A stretch of DNA of 64,000 bases from Flaveria trinervia (lineage: Eukaryota; Streptophyta; Magnoliopsida; Asterales; Asteraceae): NCBI GenBank assembly GCA_025506515.1, contig CM046443.1:27723551-27787550 (forward strand). Direction: 5' to 3'. The notes beneath the pieces are model-generated. The model did not search any database and was not told where the DNA came from. It was given only the letters and a program-made list of their open reading frames with translations. Every line of letters begins with the position of its first letter. Positions within the stretch are counted from its first letter, which is position 1. Shown piece after piece: positions 25,101-40,518 of the stretch. The translations under genes and the position numbers were made by a program.

Positions 25101-25413
25101 GTTTGGTGAACATATTGTTATACCAAGTTTTGTGGAATATATGAAATGATTCCAAATATATATAATTTAAGTGAACTACACAAAGAGGGATAGATTCGAC
25201 CTTGATCCAGGTTCGATGGAGGTCTGATTCATCAACACTATTAACAACTTCTTCAACAAAGTAATTGGTGGGACTGAAGTGCTTATCGCGCTTAACATTG
25301 TCTTGAAGTTTTTCCAGCTTCAACTTTGTATCAACCCCTTCTTTGCTCTTTAGATTTGCTCCTAGATCCAATATTGCCTCCAGGTACCCGTTTATCCATT
25401 CGTTCCTTGCCAT
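19153..25413 (-). CDS. Sucrose-phosphate synthase, C-type (SPS4 class), 13 exons, two frameshifts
   Basis: SPS makes sucrose-6-phosphate from UDP-glucose and fructose-6-phosphate in the cytosol, the committed step of sucrose synthesis. Exons read on the minus strand: 25413-25201, 24747-24658, 24009-23799, 23681-23418, 23018-22538, 22443-22312, 21785-21654, 21562-21386, 20948-20895, 20821-20759, 20598-19763, 19672-19545, 19426-19153, with GT/AG borders. The start MARNEWINGYLEAILD is the family N-terminus; an upstream in-frame Met at 25485 adds a His-rich stretch and is rejected. Seen: SIHGLVRGENMELGRDSD (GT-B N-lobe), HGHYADAGEVAARLSG, VLTGHSLGRNKFEQLL, RPDPKKNVTTLLKAFGE, PALVEPFGLTIIE (E-x7-E type), then an SPP-like C-terminal domain from SPGRRQTLYIIAIDSYD. 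ISRINSEM in exon 3 matches the light/dark phosphoserine region. One base is missing near 23957-23960 (exon 3) and one near 20248-20252 (exon 11). With those counted in, the product would be about 1018 residues, normal for the family. Either a recent pseudogene or sequence errors. Confidence 0.9.
22030..22170 (+). mobile_element. SINE-like 3' region in SPS intron 6
   Basis: GGGAGTAGCCTCTCTATCC, GGATAGGGGTGAGG, CCACCTTCCCCACATG and GATTTTTGCTGGGTATTTTA follow the order found in the 3' halves of plant Au/TS-type SINEs (GAGCAGCCTC, GGGTAAGG, CTCCCCAGACCCC, CTGGGTATGTTG). The tRNA-derived head is not clear, so the copy is probably truncated. It lies inside the intron between exons 6 and 7. Confidence 0.35.
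24044..24370. mobile_element. hAT-like repeat fragment in SPS intron 2
   Basis: The left side reads CTAGTGGTGCAAAAATGGGC and GGGTCGAGTGGG. The right side reads TTAACCCATTTGACCC and CATCGACCCATTCG. GGGTCG/CGACCC inverted words around an AT-rich core are typical of dispersed plant hAT-derived repeats. Similar scraps (GGGTCAGACTGACCC) occur near 21890 and 23090-23340 in other introns. No clear target duplication was found. Confidence 0.35.
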
Positions 25414-25526
25414 CTGGAAACCGCTACCCGCTACCACTACTTGGCAGCTGTGGTGGTGGTGGTGGTAGTGGTAACGGGTGGACAAGTTCTCTTGGTTTTA
25501 AACAGATATGTGGGAAGCCTTTGATG

Positions 25527-25535
25527 CCTTATAAA
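25527..25535 (-). promoter_or_regulatory. Probable TATA box of the SPS gene
   Basis: TTTATAAGG on the minus strand lies about 115 bases upstream of the chosen ATG. That leaves room for a leader of about 80-90 bases. The position is plausible but rests on sequence match alone. Confidence 0.45.
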
Positions 25536-25599
25536 GGCCTCATGGCATACAAGACACAATATTATGCCTTGGACTACTTACTAAAGTTGTTATACAGAT

Positions 25600-29597
<3,998 letters not shown>

Positions 29598-31518
29598 CAT
29601 TCAATTTGTTTGTATCTAAAATCGAAATTTAAAATAAAGGAAAATAAACAAATATGAGGGAATAACCCACCATCTTCCTTATCACTTCATGTGGCCATGC
29701 ATTGAATTAATTCCTGTTCTCTTCATATGTTAGTTTCTTATCTTCTTTCTGGCCTCCCAATTCCATATCTAACCTATACCCACACACTTTGTTTCTTTAA
29801 AATTTTATCATATATATGTATATATGTGTATATAAATATAAGCAAATTATCCTAAAAAATGCTAAAAAATGCTAAAAAATACCATCCTTTTTAAAACTGT
29901 TCTGATTTAAGTATATTGTCTTATTTGAATTTGAACTCGCATATTTTTTTAAAAGGTGTATTGTCTATTGGAATTTTTACTATCTATTTTTTAAAATTCG
30001 TATTGTCCTTAAAGTTATACAGTTTTCATATGATGATCGAAATCTGATTCGTAGTTAGAAGTAATGATCTTTGCAAATAATAGATCAAGATTATAGATGA
30101 GCTGATTCCAACGCCGTTGTGATAAGTTTAATCAGAGTTTATTTGAATGGTTTTAAGTTGCTAAAAACTTTCTCAGCCTTCTCAAAGCATAAAAAAACTA
30201 GTTATTATTTGAACATCCATCTATATACATACATGTGCGTGTATAAGTATCCTAAAAATGTTTTAAAAATTGGATGTCTTATCAAACAAATATTGGATTA
30301 TTTCAGTTTTATTTATGGTCTAAATTCAAGATATATTGGGACCACATAAAGGCAAATTATCGTGTAATATAGGATCATGTTTACACATGTATATTACCCA
30401 GAAATGCATCAATCAAAGGTATGGCCACTAATGAGTTGTGTACGTCATACCATGTTCAAAAACTTTCACGTCTTACAAATTACACTTTATTTAGCTTAGT
30501 GTTAATAGTGGTTTGATTGCTTTTGTCGGTTGAAACAGATCTAACATTTCCAAACTATGATCTAAGCTACAAAATGTACAGAAACCTGAACATGCCCGAG
30601 TCCAAAGCATAAGAACACCCTCAAACAATCAAGTTTGATGAACCTTTGATGAACATATGCATGTATGTGTGTATATATGTATGCATTGAATACAAGTAAT
30701 AAGGGTATATGGAGAAAGAGTGTGAGAGAAAGAGGGGAGAAGGAGGCCTTTCCTTTTAGAAGTGGATCGATTATGTTTCAAAGAAAAGAAGTAAAGAGAC
30801 CATGTGGTCCATTGGTCGGTGAAAACTTCTTGACGGGAATTAGCACAAGAAATACATAACCATGTCAGTTGTACATCATGGCATAAATCTATGTTTGTTT
30901 CTAAAAAGAAAACCACCCAACTAGGAAAGATTCCCCTTGAATATAAGAGGTGATGCCTGCTTTGGTTAGAGGAGTTATGTTAGATTGACATAAACACTTA
31001 AAACACAACGCTCTCAATCTCTGTTAATCACTAGTATCACACGCACATATTATGCAATAGAACAATAAACAATTAACACAATGTTTTTCAAGGTTTTTTT
31101 TGTATATAATCACTCTAAATATTACAAGTTACAATGCAAAGCATGATACACAAAAGCAATTTTTAATCAATTGTTACATTGAGGGAATTTATACTATGAA
31201 CTACAACTAGCTACTCGTTGGCAACCAACTAAAACAACCACTAGAAAAACCATTACAAGCATTTGTTCTAGGGTTTTAGATTGACGACATCTAGGTCATC
31301 TCATACCATGATTGTGTCCTCTAATTATGCAGGACCATTTAGGAGGGTTTGTTACTTACAACACAAGCACACAATGAGGAGAGTGATGTTAGAACACTTA
31401 ATAGATCAAATGGGGAACTGACAACCTGCTAGAATGATGCTAAGAACACAAGTAAATATGAGACTGAACAAAGAACAAACAACACAGATAAATAGTTTTC
31501 AAGAATATTGTATATTGT
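29598..31518. other. No gene seen
   Basis: Mostly unique-looking AT-rich DNA. A less AT-rich stretch near 30680-30930 has open frames on both strands but no family resemblance. Confidence 0.4.
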
Positions 31519-32729
31519 TGTCACACCCCGACTGACAACGGAATCATTGAGGCGGACGAATGTGAAACGATTGTTCATAGCACATGGAACTAAATAAGTT
31601 GTAGAAATATTAAATATCATTTTTATTGAACATTACAAGACAATTAAATAGATACAATACAAACAAGATATAAACAACAACATAAGACTTTCAATTAACT
31701 AAGTCCAAGTCCTATATGAGCACACGAATAGATCTTCAAGTAGTAAACCTAAAACATGTTAAAAAATAAAGGGTCAACAATAATGTTAGTGAGATTTTCA
31801 TAGTTTTCAATACATAAATATATAAAAGATGGCAATTCATGTCATAGATTAGTGAACAAAGTAACTAGGGATGTAAGACGGATTGCACAATCAAACCTTG
31901 ACAGTTTTACAAGTCTCAAACGTTTACAAGTATATACAATTAGCTAAGTGTACTTGGATCAACCAAGCAGGCTTGTCAGGCTCATAGATCTATGACATCG
32001 CCAGGCTAGCAATAGTTAATGATTGTACATATAATTGACATTACATGGTAGCTACAAAGATCAACTAACCACAACATACAAGTGAATTGCTATAATGTAA
32101 CACCCGGTTATTTTTTTAAAAGACAAGATAAAAAGAATAAAAGCAAGGCAATACAGTCCAAGAGGAGGGACTAAAAGTGTCCAAAAAGAACAAAACTTTC
32201 AAAAGTTGGTGTAAAGGTGAGTATGGCCGCCCACCCTCACCTCACTTCACCATTTTTCTTGGTTTTAGAAGAGAGAGAGAGCAGAGAATACTCTCGGATT
32301 GAAGAAGAAGAGAAAGAAGAAAAGTGAATTCAAGGTAATAATTCAAGGTTTTTATGTTTATATGTCGGGTTTTATCCCGGTTATGTGTTTATGTGCTTAT
32401 GGGTTGTGTTTGTGCTCGGGTGTGTGTGTTTTTGGATGTTGTTTCTAGGTGTTTTGAACTCTTTGCAAGCGGGTTAAAAGGAAGAACACCCAAGTTGCAC
32501 CAGGTGAGTTCTAGACCCCGGTTTTTACTTGTTTTCAAATGTCTTTAGGGTTGAAAATGTATTTAAATAATTTTCCAATGTTTGAGTATGTATGCCCGTA
32601 TGTATTGTGTATGATTGGATGTGATTCTTGAATGCTCATAGGTTGTTCATGTTTAGAATAGCCACATTAAGCTTTGAACAGACGGATTTGATGATTGGGT
32701 TGAAAACATATCAGAAATATGTTGAACAG

Positions 32730-33145
32730 AAGGTCCATGCGCCTAGATAAGGCTCATGCGCCTGAAAATGCCTTAGAAATAATTAAGTGTAATCCATGCG
32801 CCTAAACAGTAGCCCATGCGCCTAAGATTACCTTAAAAATGCATAAGTACAGCCCATGTGCCTGAACAGTGGCCCATGCGCCTAGAAATGTTAGCCGGAC
32901 GATTAAGTGTAGGGCCATACGCCCCAATAGTGCCCATGCGCCCAAGTGGCTCATGCGCCTAAGTGTCCATGCATCCGAATTACCCATGCGTCTAAGTGTT
33001 CATACGCACAAATAGTGCCCATGCGCCTGAATAGTTCATGCGCCTAAAGTGAAAATGTTTAAGTGTTGGCTGATGCGCCTACATAGTGATGAAACGCCCG
33101 AACAGGGCTCATGCGCCCAAATAGTTCCCATGCGCCTAAGCATTT
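32730..33145. repeat. CATGCGCC array in the solo LTR A
   Basis: Many irregularly spaced CATGCGCC(T/C)AA or CATGCGCCTGAA copies. The array starts earlier than in the copy at 190-445, with extra units around 32730-32890 that also contain an AATG(C/T)..TAAGTG spacer repeated as part of a higher-order unit. Confidence 0.8.
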
Positions 33146-33554
33146 AGAAATTTTTACAGAATTTTTCTGGGAGTCTGTGCCTTAGGGTTTTGACCGAGGT
33201 TGACTAAGGGCTTATTAATGATCATGTTTCATGCATGATATGATTACTTATGATTGTTCCTTATTATTGTTATTGCTATTATTATTATTATTATTACTTA
33301 TAGTATGTGACTTTACGTGGTATGTTATTATTGTAACGTAAAGTATATCGTAATAATAAAGTGAAAGCAATAAAGAAAAGAAGAGGAACATTAATAAAAA
33401 TGTTAACAAGTCTTGCAAGCTTACAGGAGGTACACGACCATGTTGTCGTTAGCTCAACTGTGCTGCGGGTTAGCTACCCTATTATGCACACAGGGTCAAT
33501 TAATTGAGATTGGCAGGACCTTTGCAGCGTGTCCTGGGTGATTGGGTTGGCCTT

Positions 33555-33680
33555 GTACATAGTACACAAAACCCTTTCGAGGGATACAGTTGACCCCTTC
33601 GGGGAATATAGTTGACCCTTTCAAGGGATACAGTTGACCCTTGCGGGGGATATAGTTGACCCTTTCGAGGGATATAGATG
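33555..33680. repeat. Tandem repeat, 22-bp unit, about five copies
   Basis: GGGATACAGTTGACCCTTTC and variants occur head to tail about five times, compared with about two at 850-930 in the other family A LTR. The unit contains GACCC and GGG words that can pair. Confidence 0.8.
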
Positions 33681-36179
33681 GCCCATCACCCATTTTCCAT
33701 CGCGCATATAGTTCGGGCATTGCTCACTAGTCCATACAGAAAGTGAAACATAATGATAAAAGTTTACAAAACAGACAAGACATACAGTAAAAAGAACGAA
33801 CAATATTTGTTCATATAGTTGATGCGTGCTCGCATATATAGTACAGAGTTGTATTTTACAGAAAAGAGTATTTTCTTATACAACATGTAGAAAGTATTTT
33901 ATTACTTATAAAACTAGAACTCACTCAGCAACGCTGGCTTTTATACATTTTCTGTTGGTAGGTAATTATTGCTGAGGATGACACGAGGGTGAAGCTACTC
34001 GGCAGGGAAAGTCTGACATCCATTCGTACTCTGTGTTGCTGTTGTTTTGTAATGCATATAAAAAATTCTTTTGTAAACAGTTAATGATGATGTATTGCTT
34101 AACAAAAGTGTTTTAAATGAAAAGAATGGTTTTTTGATACATCATTTCCGCTGCTTAAGTTCGTATAACTACTATGTTTAATGTTTTAACTGCTGTGATT
34201 GACCAACTGTGAGATCTCCGGAAACGGGATCTTACACATAAGTTTACAATAACCAAATGTTTTACAAGTGCAATAATTATAAGTTAACATGTTTCATCCC
34301 AAAGTGTGAAAATATAAAAAAGGGGTATAGAAATACTCACATGGAAAACTCACAAGTGTAGTGATGGTTGTAGAGTACATAAGAAAACTTGAATGTCAAG
34401 AGTTAAAGGTGATGTACTAAATGATAAAAAGAACAATAACTTGAGGTTGGAATTCATTACAAGAAATTAGGACGTTTAAAGAATGCTAAAAACGAAAGCT
34501 AGATTGGAAAATGATTATTGCATCAATTTTAGATTTTGGACAGAAAGTTTAGTATGTTTTTGAACAGGTTTTAAAAATAGAAAATGGTTTCATAAAATTA
34601 TAAAAATTTATACATGATTAGTTCAAAGTCTCCCGGATAACTTTTATTCAGAAACAGTTTTATGAAAAGATCTTTAAATAGGTCAAACAAGCAGCACAAT
34701 ACAGAAGGTGCTGAAATACACACTTATCTTGTGAAGGCTATTGTTGAGTCGTCCGATTGAGTTTGAAGATGTATAAACTGTCGTTGAAAAGGTAATTCAA
34801 AGAAATTAACATTGGAGTCTGATTTTACTCAAATTTATTTTGTTATGATCAAGTTATGGTCGGTTAAAGTAAGATTATATTCTGCCAAAATTGTAATAAG
34901 GCACTTATGTGCACTTTTAAAATCATTAAAGCATGAAACGGGTTAGAATATTTTATTATGTCAATATATGGTATATTAGTCTTCATTTGAGTTATAAAAA
35001 TATTCTAAGACTTTGGCATAACCTTCATTTAGAACAATAATCTTGTGGCATAACCGAATGTGGCGGCATAGCCGTTCATATGCAAACGGGATTCTTTGTT
35101 TATGTTAGTGTGTTGTTAGCTTGATTTAGGAATGTTAGAGATTTTTATAAGCTTAGTGATTATTAAAATATTAATGATCAAATGATGATATTTAAAATAA
35201 AAAGAGATTTGGTAGAAGAAAGAACAATAGTAAGAACATAAAATCATTAGAACAATTGGATGTTAGGATGATTAAAATATATAATATAAAAGCAATAAAA
35301 GATTACCTTAGTATTAAGAATTCTTGAAATTTCTTGTAAAATAAAATTCTTCAATTGATCATAACCAATGGATGAAAGAAAGATATGATAGTGAGATTTT
35401 TAGAGAATGAGTAAATAAAAAGTGAGGCCTAAGCCTTGCTTTTATACTTGAGGTTAGGAGGAGGTTATGAATGGTGTTAATGGTAATTTATAAGTCTTTT
35501 AAAAGGGGATTATGATTGGAATTTAAAATAAATATAAAATTAAATGATTTAAATAAATAAAAGAATAATTATAATTTAAAATTTAAATTTATGAAGACTC
35601 TAATTTTAACAACTTTTTTTATAAAATCTTTATAGACTTTATAAAAACAATTGAATAATCAATCAAATTATTTATTTATTAATCTTTATAACTTTTATAA
35701 AACTTGTAAACTTTATAATTTGATTATTTAATTTTAGTATTTAAAATTCATAATTACTAATAAAACTTTATAAGTTTATTAAAATTCATTTTATAACTTT
35801 ATAAGTTATAATAAATCTTTTCCATTTAGTTATTTGTTGTAACATGATTAATAAACTTTATAATTTTATGAAAAAAATTTATTTATAAATCAACGAGTTA
35901 TTATAAGTTGTTTAAATGATAAATTGAATAAATCAATTCACGATATTGTTTAAACTACACGCCTAGTTAATATAATTCATTAATATAAATAAAATAATTT
36001 AAATAAAGAAATTCATGTCGTAAGAAAGTTTGGAGAAATCAGGGTAGTTTTTGCGGTTTAGGTTGGCCATTTGAGAAAGCTTAAGTGTAAAGGAAATGAA
36101 AAACAAAGGTGGTTTCCGGGTGAATTTAGGTTTTGCAAAGGTACAGATGAAGAAGGTAATGAAAGAGGGGGAACCGTTG

Positions 36180-36193
36180 GGTGTGTGTGTGTG

Positions 36194-36226
<33 letters not shown>

Positions 36227-36230
36227 GAAA
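36180..36230. repeat. GT/TA microsatellite
   Basis: A run of GT units passes into TA units with one ACAT interruption. Confidence 0.9.
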
Positions 36231-36329
36231 TGGATCTCAGACAAAGTTAATGAAAGTGGATAAACTTTAAAATCTGGATGTTGGTCCCACCTCTGAAAAA
36301 GTAATTTTTTGCCCAAAAGTTAATTTTTT

Positions 36330-36715
36330 TGGAAGTCTATAATCTTCCAAAGGTAATTTCTCTTTGAAAGTTTTGATGAAAAGCTTCCGAAGCTAAAATA
36401 GCTTCGAAAGATATTCTAGAGAGTTTTGAAAATTTTGCTTCAGAAGAGATTAACATTTTAAAGTTTTATTAAAAACTTCCGAGAGTTAATTGCTTTGAGA
36501 AGAAAGTTGTTCTTTAAAACATACAACTATTTAAGAAAAAGTTATGTTTCGAAGAGATTTTGAAAATTTCTTCTGAAGGTATATTTTCTCAAGTAGTTGT
36601 TTGTTTCGAATACTTAAATTTCTTCCGAAGGTTAATAAAATTCTTCTGAAGGATAAATGTAAAAATATTTCAAAAATGTAAGGATGTCTTCTAAAAAGAT
36701 TTTTTCTTCTAGAGT
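36330..36715. repeat. CTTCCGAAG motif cluster
   Basis: Palindromic CTTCCGAAG and drifted forms (CTTCGAAAG, CTTCTGAAGG, TTTCGAAG) recur about every 25-40 bases in AT-rich DNA. The cluster lies just past the RNase H end of the copia element on its 3' side, so it may be part of that element's 3' region or LTR. Confidence 0.65.
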
Positions 36716-36839
36716 AAAACAAGGGCTTATGTAAGTGATAGACAACTTAAAACACACATATTTTTAGAAATAATATGATTAAGTTTAAGAAAAGCTACTC
36801 AAAGTTAATCATCCCAATAGCTGAAACAAGATATTTAAA

Positions 36840-37463
36840 TCTTTATTCGTCAAAAGCTTTGGTAAACGGATCAACAAATTGTTCATTTGTGTTAACTTTG
36901 ACTAGTTTGATTAATCCCTTCTCAAAGTTATCTCTAATCAAATGATACCTGAAATTGATGTGTTTTTTTCCTTTAATGTTGTATAGGATTTTTATGATAG
37001 AAATGGCATTGTTGTTGTCTATGTGGATGGAAGTCTCTTTGAAATTGAAACCATAGTCTAAAATATGATTTTGAATCCAAAGCATTTGAGCACGACAACT
37101 TGCCGTAACAACATGTTCAGCTTCAGCAGTTGATGCAGATACACAAGATTGTTTCTTGCATTGACATGAGACAACCCTTCCATCAAGGAACTGACATCCC
37201 TTGATGTAGACTTTGTAGCCATGTTGCAGCCACCATAGTCGCTAATTGTATATGCATACACATTGAAGTCAGAATTCTTTGGATAGCAAAGGCCAAGTGT
37301 TGAGGAACCTTTGAGATATCTTAAAATCTCTTGATAGTGATTAGGTGTGACATCTTAGGGTGGCTTGATATCTTGTATAAATAGCAAACATGATATCAGG
37401 CCTGCTAGTTGTGAGGTACAAAAGAGACCCAATCATAGCCTTGTAAAGATGTTCATCTACACA
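36840..37463 (-). pseudogene. Copia element 2: RNase H end (left fragment)
   Basis: The minus strand reads SDYGGCNMATKSTS (37215-37250, the conserved DxDWAGC-type block), then SCRAQMLWIQNHILDYG, IHIDNNNAISI, HINFRYHLIRDNFEKG and EQFVDPFTKAFDE before a stop at 36843. This is the end of a Ty1/copia pol. It breaks off at 37468, where the family B chromovirus was inserted; the upstream half of the same type of element continues from 59696. Frame changes show that it is inactive. Confidence 0.85.
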
Positions 37464-38159
37464 CTCCCTGTAACGCCCCCGGAAATTCGAAACGAGCCAA
37501 TTAATAATAATAAGTTTAGTTGGGGTTATTTAATATAAATAAGAGAGGAATGGATTATGGACCAAATTAACTTACGGGTTATGTGTTAGACGAGTTTAAG
37601 GTCCTGTGAACACCGGGTATATAAACACAAATCAGCCATATTCATCCTCATTTGTAACTTAAACAACCAAATTTCTAGAGAGAGAGTGTAGAGTGAGAAA
37701 GTAGAGAAAAAATGAAGATTTGAGGCTTGATTGATAAAAGAGTTGAAGATCTAAGTTTGTAGGCATCAAACAACAAGAAAATACAAAGAATCCAGGTAAG
37801 AATCATCCTCTAAATGTCTCTTTAGATCATACCCATATTCTAGGAGTTTGGGGTTTTGAAAGTGGCAAAGAATCATACAAAACTCATGTTTTTATGCATG
37901 AAATCTTGTAAAACTCATGTTTTTATGCATGAAATCTTGTAAAAATCTTAGATATAAGTTCATGGTTGGAAAAATAAGGATTTCGATATCAAAAGTTGAA
38001 GTTATGGGTTAAAAATAGGCTGGAATGTTATTTTTATGCGTCTAGAGAAAGTGTTAGTTTGTCTAGAGAAACTGTTAGTTCTTCCTGCGAAACTGTGGAT
38101 CATCCGGCAAAACTATAGTTTCGCTGGTAATTTCACAGCCATCCATTCCAACGAAAGTT

Positions 38160-38265
38160 GGGCGAAAATGCCACACGAAACTAGCTACGAAACTAGCCGC
38201 GAAAATAGCTATGAAACTAGTAGCGACATTGACAGCGAAACTAGTAGAGAAATTGCGTTGAAAAT
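38160..38265. repeat. GAAACTAG(C/T)-type array in LTR B
   Basis: CGAAACTAGCTA, CGAAACTAGCCG, GAAACTAGTAG and similar words are repeated about every 12-14 bases, preceded by looser GAGAAACTGTTAGTTC units from about 38040. The second LTR has the same array cut in two by the SIRE-type insertion. Confidence 0.75.
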
Positions 38266-39253
38266 GACCCGTTTGTATGTTAACTCATCTGCAGACTATG
38301 TATCGTGCACATACTTTAAGTGAAGCTATTTGCGGGGACCAGATGAGTTCTAGAACCCCCTTTTTATATGTTTTAACTGATTTTGGGCTAGATATACATG
38401 TTAGATGTTTTATTATTTATGAGTGTGTAGCTGTATGTTTATATGTATGTGTGTATGGGTGGTGAAGGCGTGGGTTTGATTTATGGTATGATTATGTTAT
38501 GCATGTGTATGATATGTTCCCTTATGTTCTTATTACGTATTGTTATGTGGCTTTATGTAATGTGATTTTGTTAATGAACGTAAAGTATTATTTTAACGAA
38601 CCAAAATATTTAAGATAATTTAAGCGGAACATAATGAATGAACGAATGAAAAGTCTTGCAAGCAAATGTAAGGAGGTTCACAATCATTAAGAGTTGTTAG
38701 CTAAGCTATGTGTTTTACAATATGCGATCTTGCTAACCCTTAAGGGTTCACACACAGGGGGAGTTAGTCTATGTGACTACTCCATATGTGCAATATGGGA
38801 TCCTTGTCGCTTAACCCTAGATGATATGGCTTGGTGCCCAAGAGGCGGGTTAGGCATTTGACGAGATCTGGATTAAAATGAAAGTGCGATAAGTACGAAA
38901 CGTGCAATATGTACGAAATAGAATGATGATGGAAGATAATAAATATTACCTTGATGTATATATGATGTGTGATCATGTGCGAAAGAAAGAAAATGGTTTA
39001 ACGAATGGAAGATAATATAATCTTTTTGTAAAAAGCTAGAATTCACTCAGCAACATTAACTTTTTATGTATTTTCCAGTTGGTAGGTGATAGTTGCTAAG
39101 GATAGCATGGGACAGCTACTTGGCTTATTTTGGATGACATCCATTTTGTATAATGATAATGTTTTTGCATTGTAATGCGAACAAATTATATTTTGTAATG
39201 TTTAACAATGTTTTATTATTTTGCAAAAGTAATTATTTATATATAAAATGGTT

Positions 39254-39832
39254 TGTTAGAGGACCGTGTACGTACAAAGTACTAATGATTATATGTGAAA
39301 CCAGATCAAATAATGCGGAATCCTATTTGATTGGCGATCCAATCAGTGAGAACGCAATCTCGATCAATCTAACGATTAAAGAAACTTTAATAATGAGTAG
39401 AAAAAGATCAGATACGAAATATGAACTTGGAATAGGCTTTCTGGACGCTCTGGATGGCTAGGTTATGAGTATGTGTCAAAAGTCTCTCAATTGTTATGTT
39501 TTTCCACGAATTAGGTGGTATTTATAGGTTTGTAGTCTTCATTCGTGCGAATGACCCATGCGACTGATTCATACGCACGACAGTCGTCTGGTTCAATCGT
39601 GCGACTGGTTCATTAGCATGATGTATTCATGCGTATGGTCCATAAGTATGATCCATTAGCATGAATCATCATATAAAAACTTCAAACCTATATAATAAGT
39701 TTATATATGAATCAGATATAAGTAAACATCAAAGCATAAATTATATATTATTACATTGTTTCATTACACATGTGTAAGCCATGACAGACTTTTTTACATT
39801 AAGCACATAAACTAGGGACATATGTATCAACA
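39254..39832 (-). mobile_element. Solo SIRE-type LTR, 579 bp, TSD TGGTT
   Basis: It begins TGTTAGAGGACCGTG and ends ATGTATCAACA. It is flanked by TGGTT at 39249-39253 and 39833-39837. It shares its ends and middle with the 730-bp LTRs of the element at 44703-58546 (for example GATTGGCGATCCAATCAGTG), but has a shorter motif array. The orientation is given to match that element. It sits inside the first family B LTR. Confidence 0.9.
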
Positions 39833-39946
39833 TGGTTTATTAAGTATTCCACTGCAATGTTTTAGTAAATGTAAATGCATCATTCATGTTTTATGCATAA
39901 TGATTGACCAGCTGTAAGTGTCCCGGGAACGGGGTCTTACACTCCC

Positions 39947-40171
39947 CTTTAAGATTAGGACCATGGGAGTTGTTTCTTGCTATGGGTGTCTTAGCAACCT
40001 TACAGTCAGTCATGTTGAATCATTTAAGTATGTCCTGAACATACTTTGACTAATTGATGAAGATGCCATCTTCAACTTGCTTCACTTGAATTCTTAGAAA
40101 GAAATTAAGTTCCCCATGGCACTCCTTTCAAATCTATCCTTCATCAGCTTCTCAAAGTCTTTGAAGAGCTT
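39947..40171 (-). pseudogene. Duplicated copia element 2 RT fragment
   Basis: On the minus strand this encodes the stretch between the RT catalytic region and RNase H of copia element 2 (SQYVQDILK-type text). The same sequence stands at 59700-59930, after the second family B LTR. Its right end meets the chromovirus primer site through a GAGCTTTGAT / GAGTTTTGGAT microhomology. Confidence 0.8.
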
Positions 40172-40518
40172 TGATATTAGAGCCAAAGTTTAAGATAATT
40201 GGGTAATTATTTTCAAAAATCTAAACTTAATCTAAGAATGGGACATAATGGAAGGATGCCAGTCTGAGTAGATGCATGCCATTAGGTATTTTTTATAATG
40301 TTAACGGGTATTATGTGCGCATGTTATGTGATTTATGTGCTTTTAGTAGATTTATATACTGATATAGTCAAGATAGAAAGTACTTAGGGTATGAAAAGTA
40401 AAGTAAGTGGCTAATCACAACTGACCACTGTAATTAGGGACTTACTATACTTGACATAAACGGAGCTATTACTTTGAATGACCATATTGGTATTTGAATC
40501 TTATAGCGTGTTTAGAGG

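Larger units (their letters stand above)
32096..34236 (+). mobile_element. Solo LTR, family A, 2.14 kb
   Basis: It begins TGTAACACCCGG and ends GGAAACGGGATCTTACA. It is flanked by TATAA (32091-32095) and CATAA (34237-34241), a 5-bp duplication with one change. It is a second copy of the LTR at 1-1467 and supplies that copy's missing 5' part. The leader contains an AGAGAGAG run and a GAATTCAAGGTAATAATTC site. Internal retroelement sequence is absent. Confidence 0.85.
31519..36000 (-). mobile_element. Probable LTR in minus orientation, split by a solo LTR
   Basis: On the minus strand the left edge reads CGGGGTGTGACA, a typical LTR 3' end. A TATA box, TATAAAAG (minus strand, 35439-35446), is followed by an AT-rich leader. 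The body is interrupted at 32096-34236 by a family A solo LTR. No second copy lies in the window, so the right border (near 36.0 kb) is a guess. Confidence 0.35.
37469..39941 (+). mobile_element. Family B chromovirus LTR, first copy (with nested solo LTR)
   Basis: It begins TGTAACGCCCCCGG and ends CGGGAACGGGGTCTTACA. Flanks are CTCCC at 37464-37468 and CTCCC at 39942-39946, a perfect 5-bp duplication around this LTR alone. Without the insertion at 39254-39832 it is about 1.89 kb. It matches the second LTR (44038-44702 joined to 58552-59695). It differs by a duplicated unit of about 34 bases (ACTCATGTTTTTATGCATGA, 37880-37945), single in the other copy. Confidence 0.85.

Noticed and set aside
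25413..25485. Upstream in-frame Met giving a His-rich N-terminus for SPS
   Set aside because: The family starts at MARN/MAGN; the upstream extension comes from a GTGGTG repeat and lies in the expected leader.
36531..36722. Minus-strand Arg/Phe-rich frame
   Set aside because: It follows the CTTCCGAAG motif cluster and has no family resemblance.
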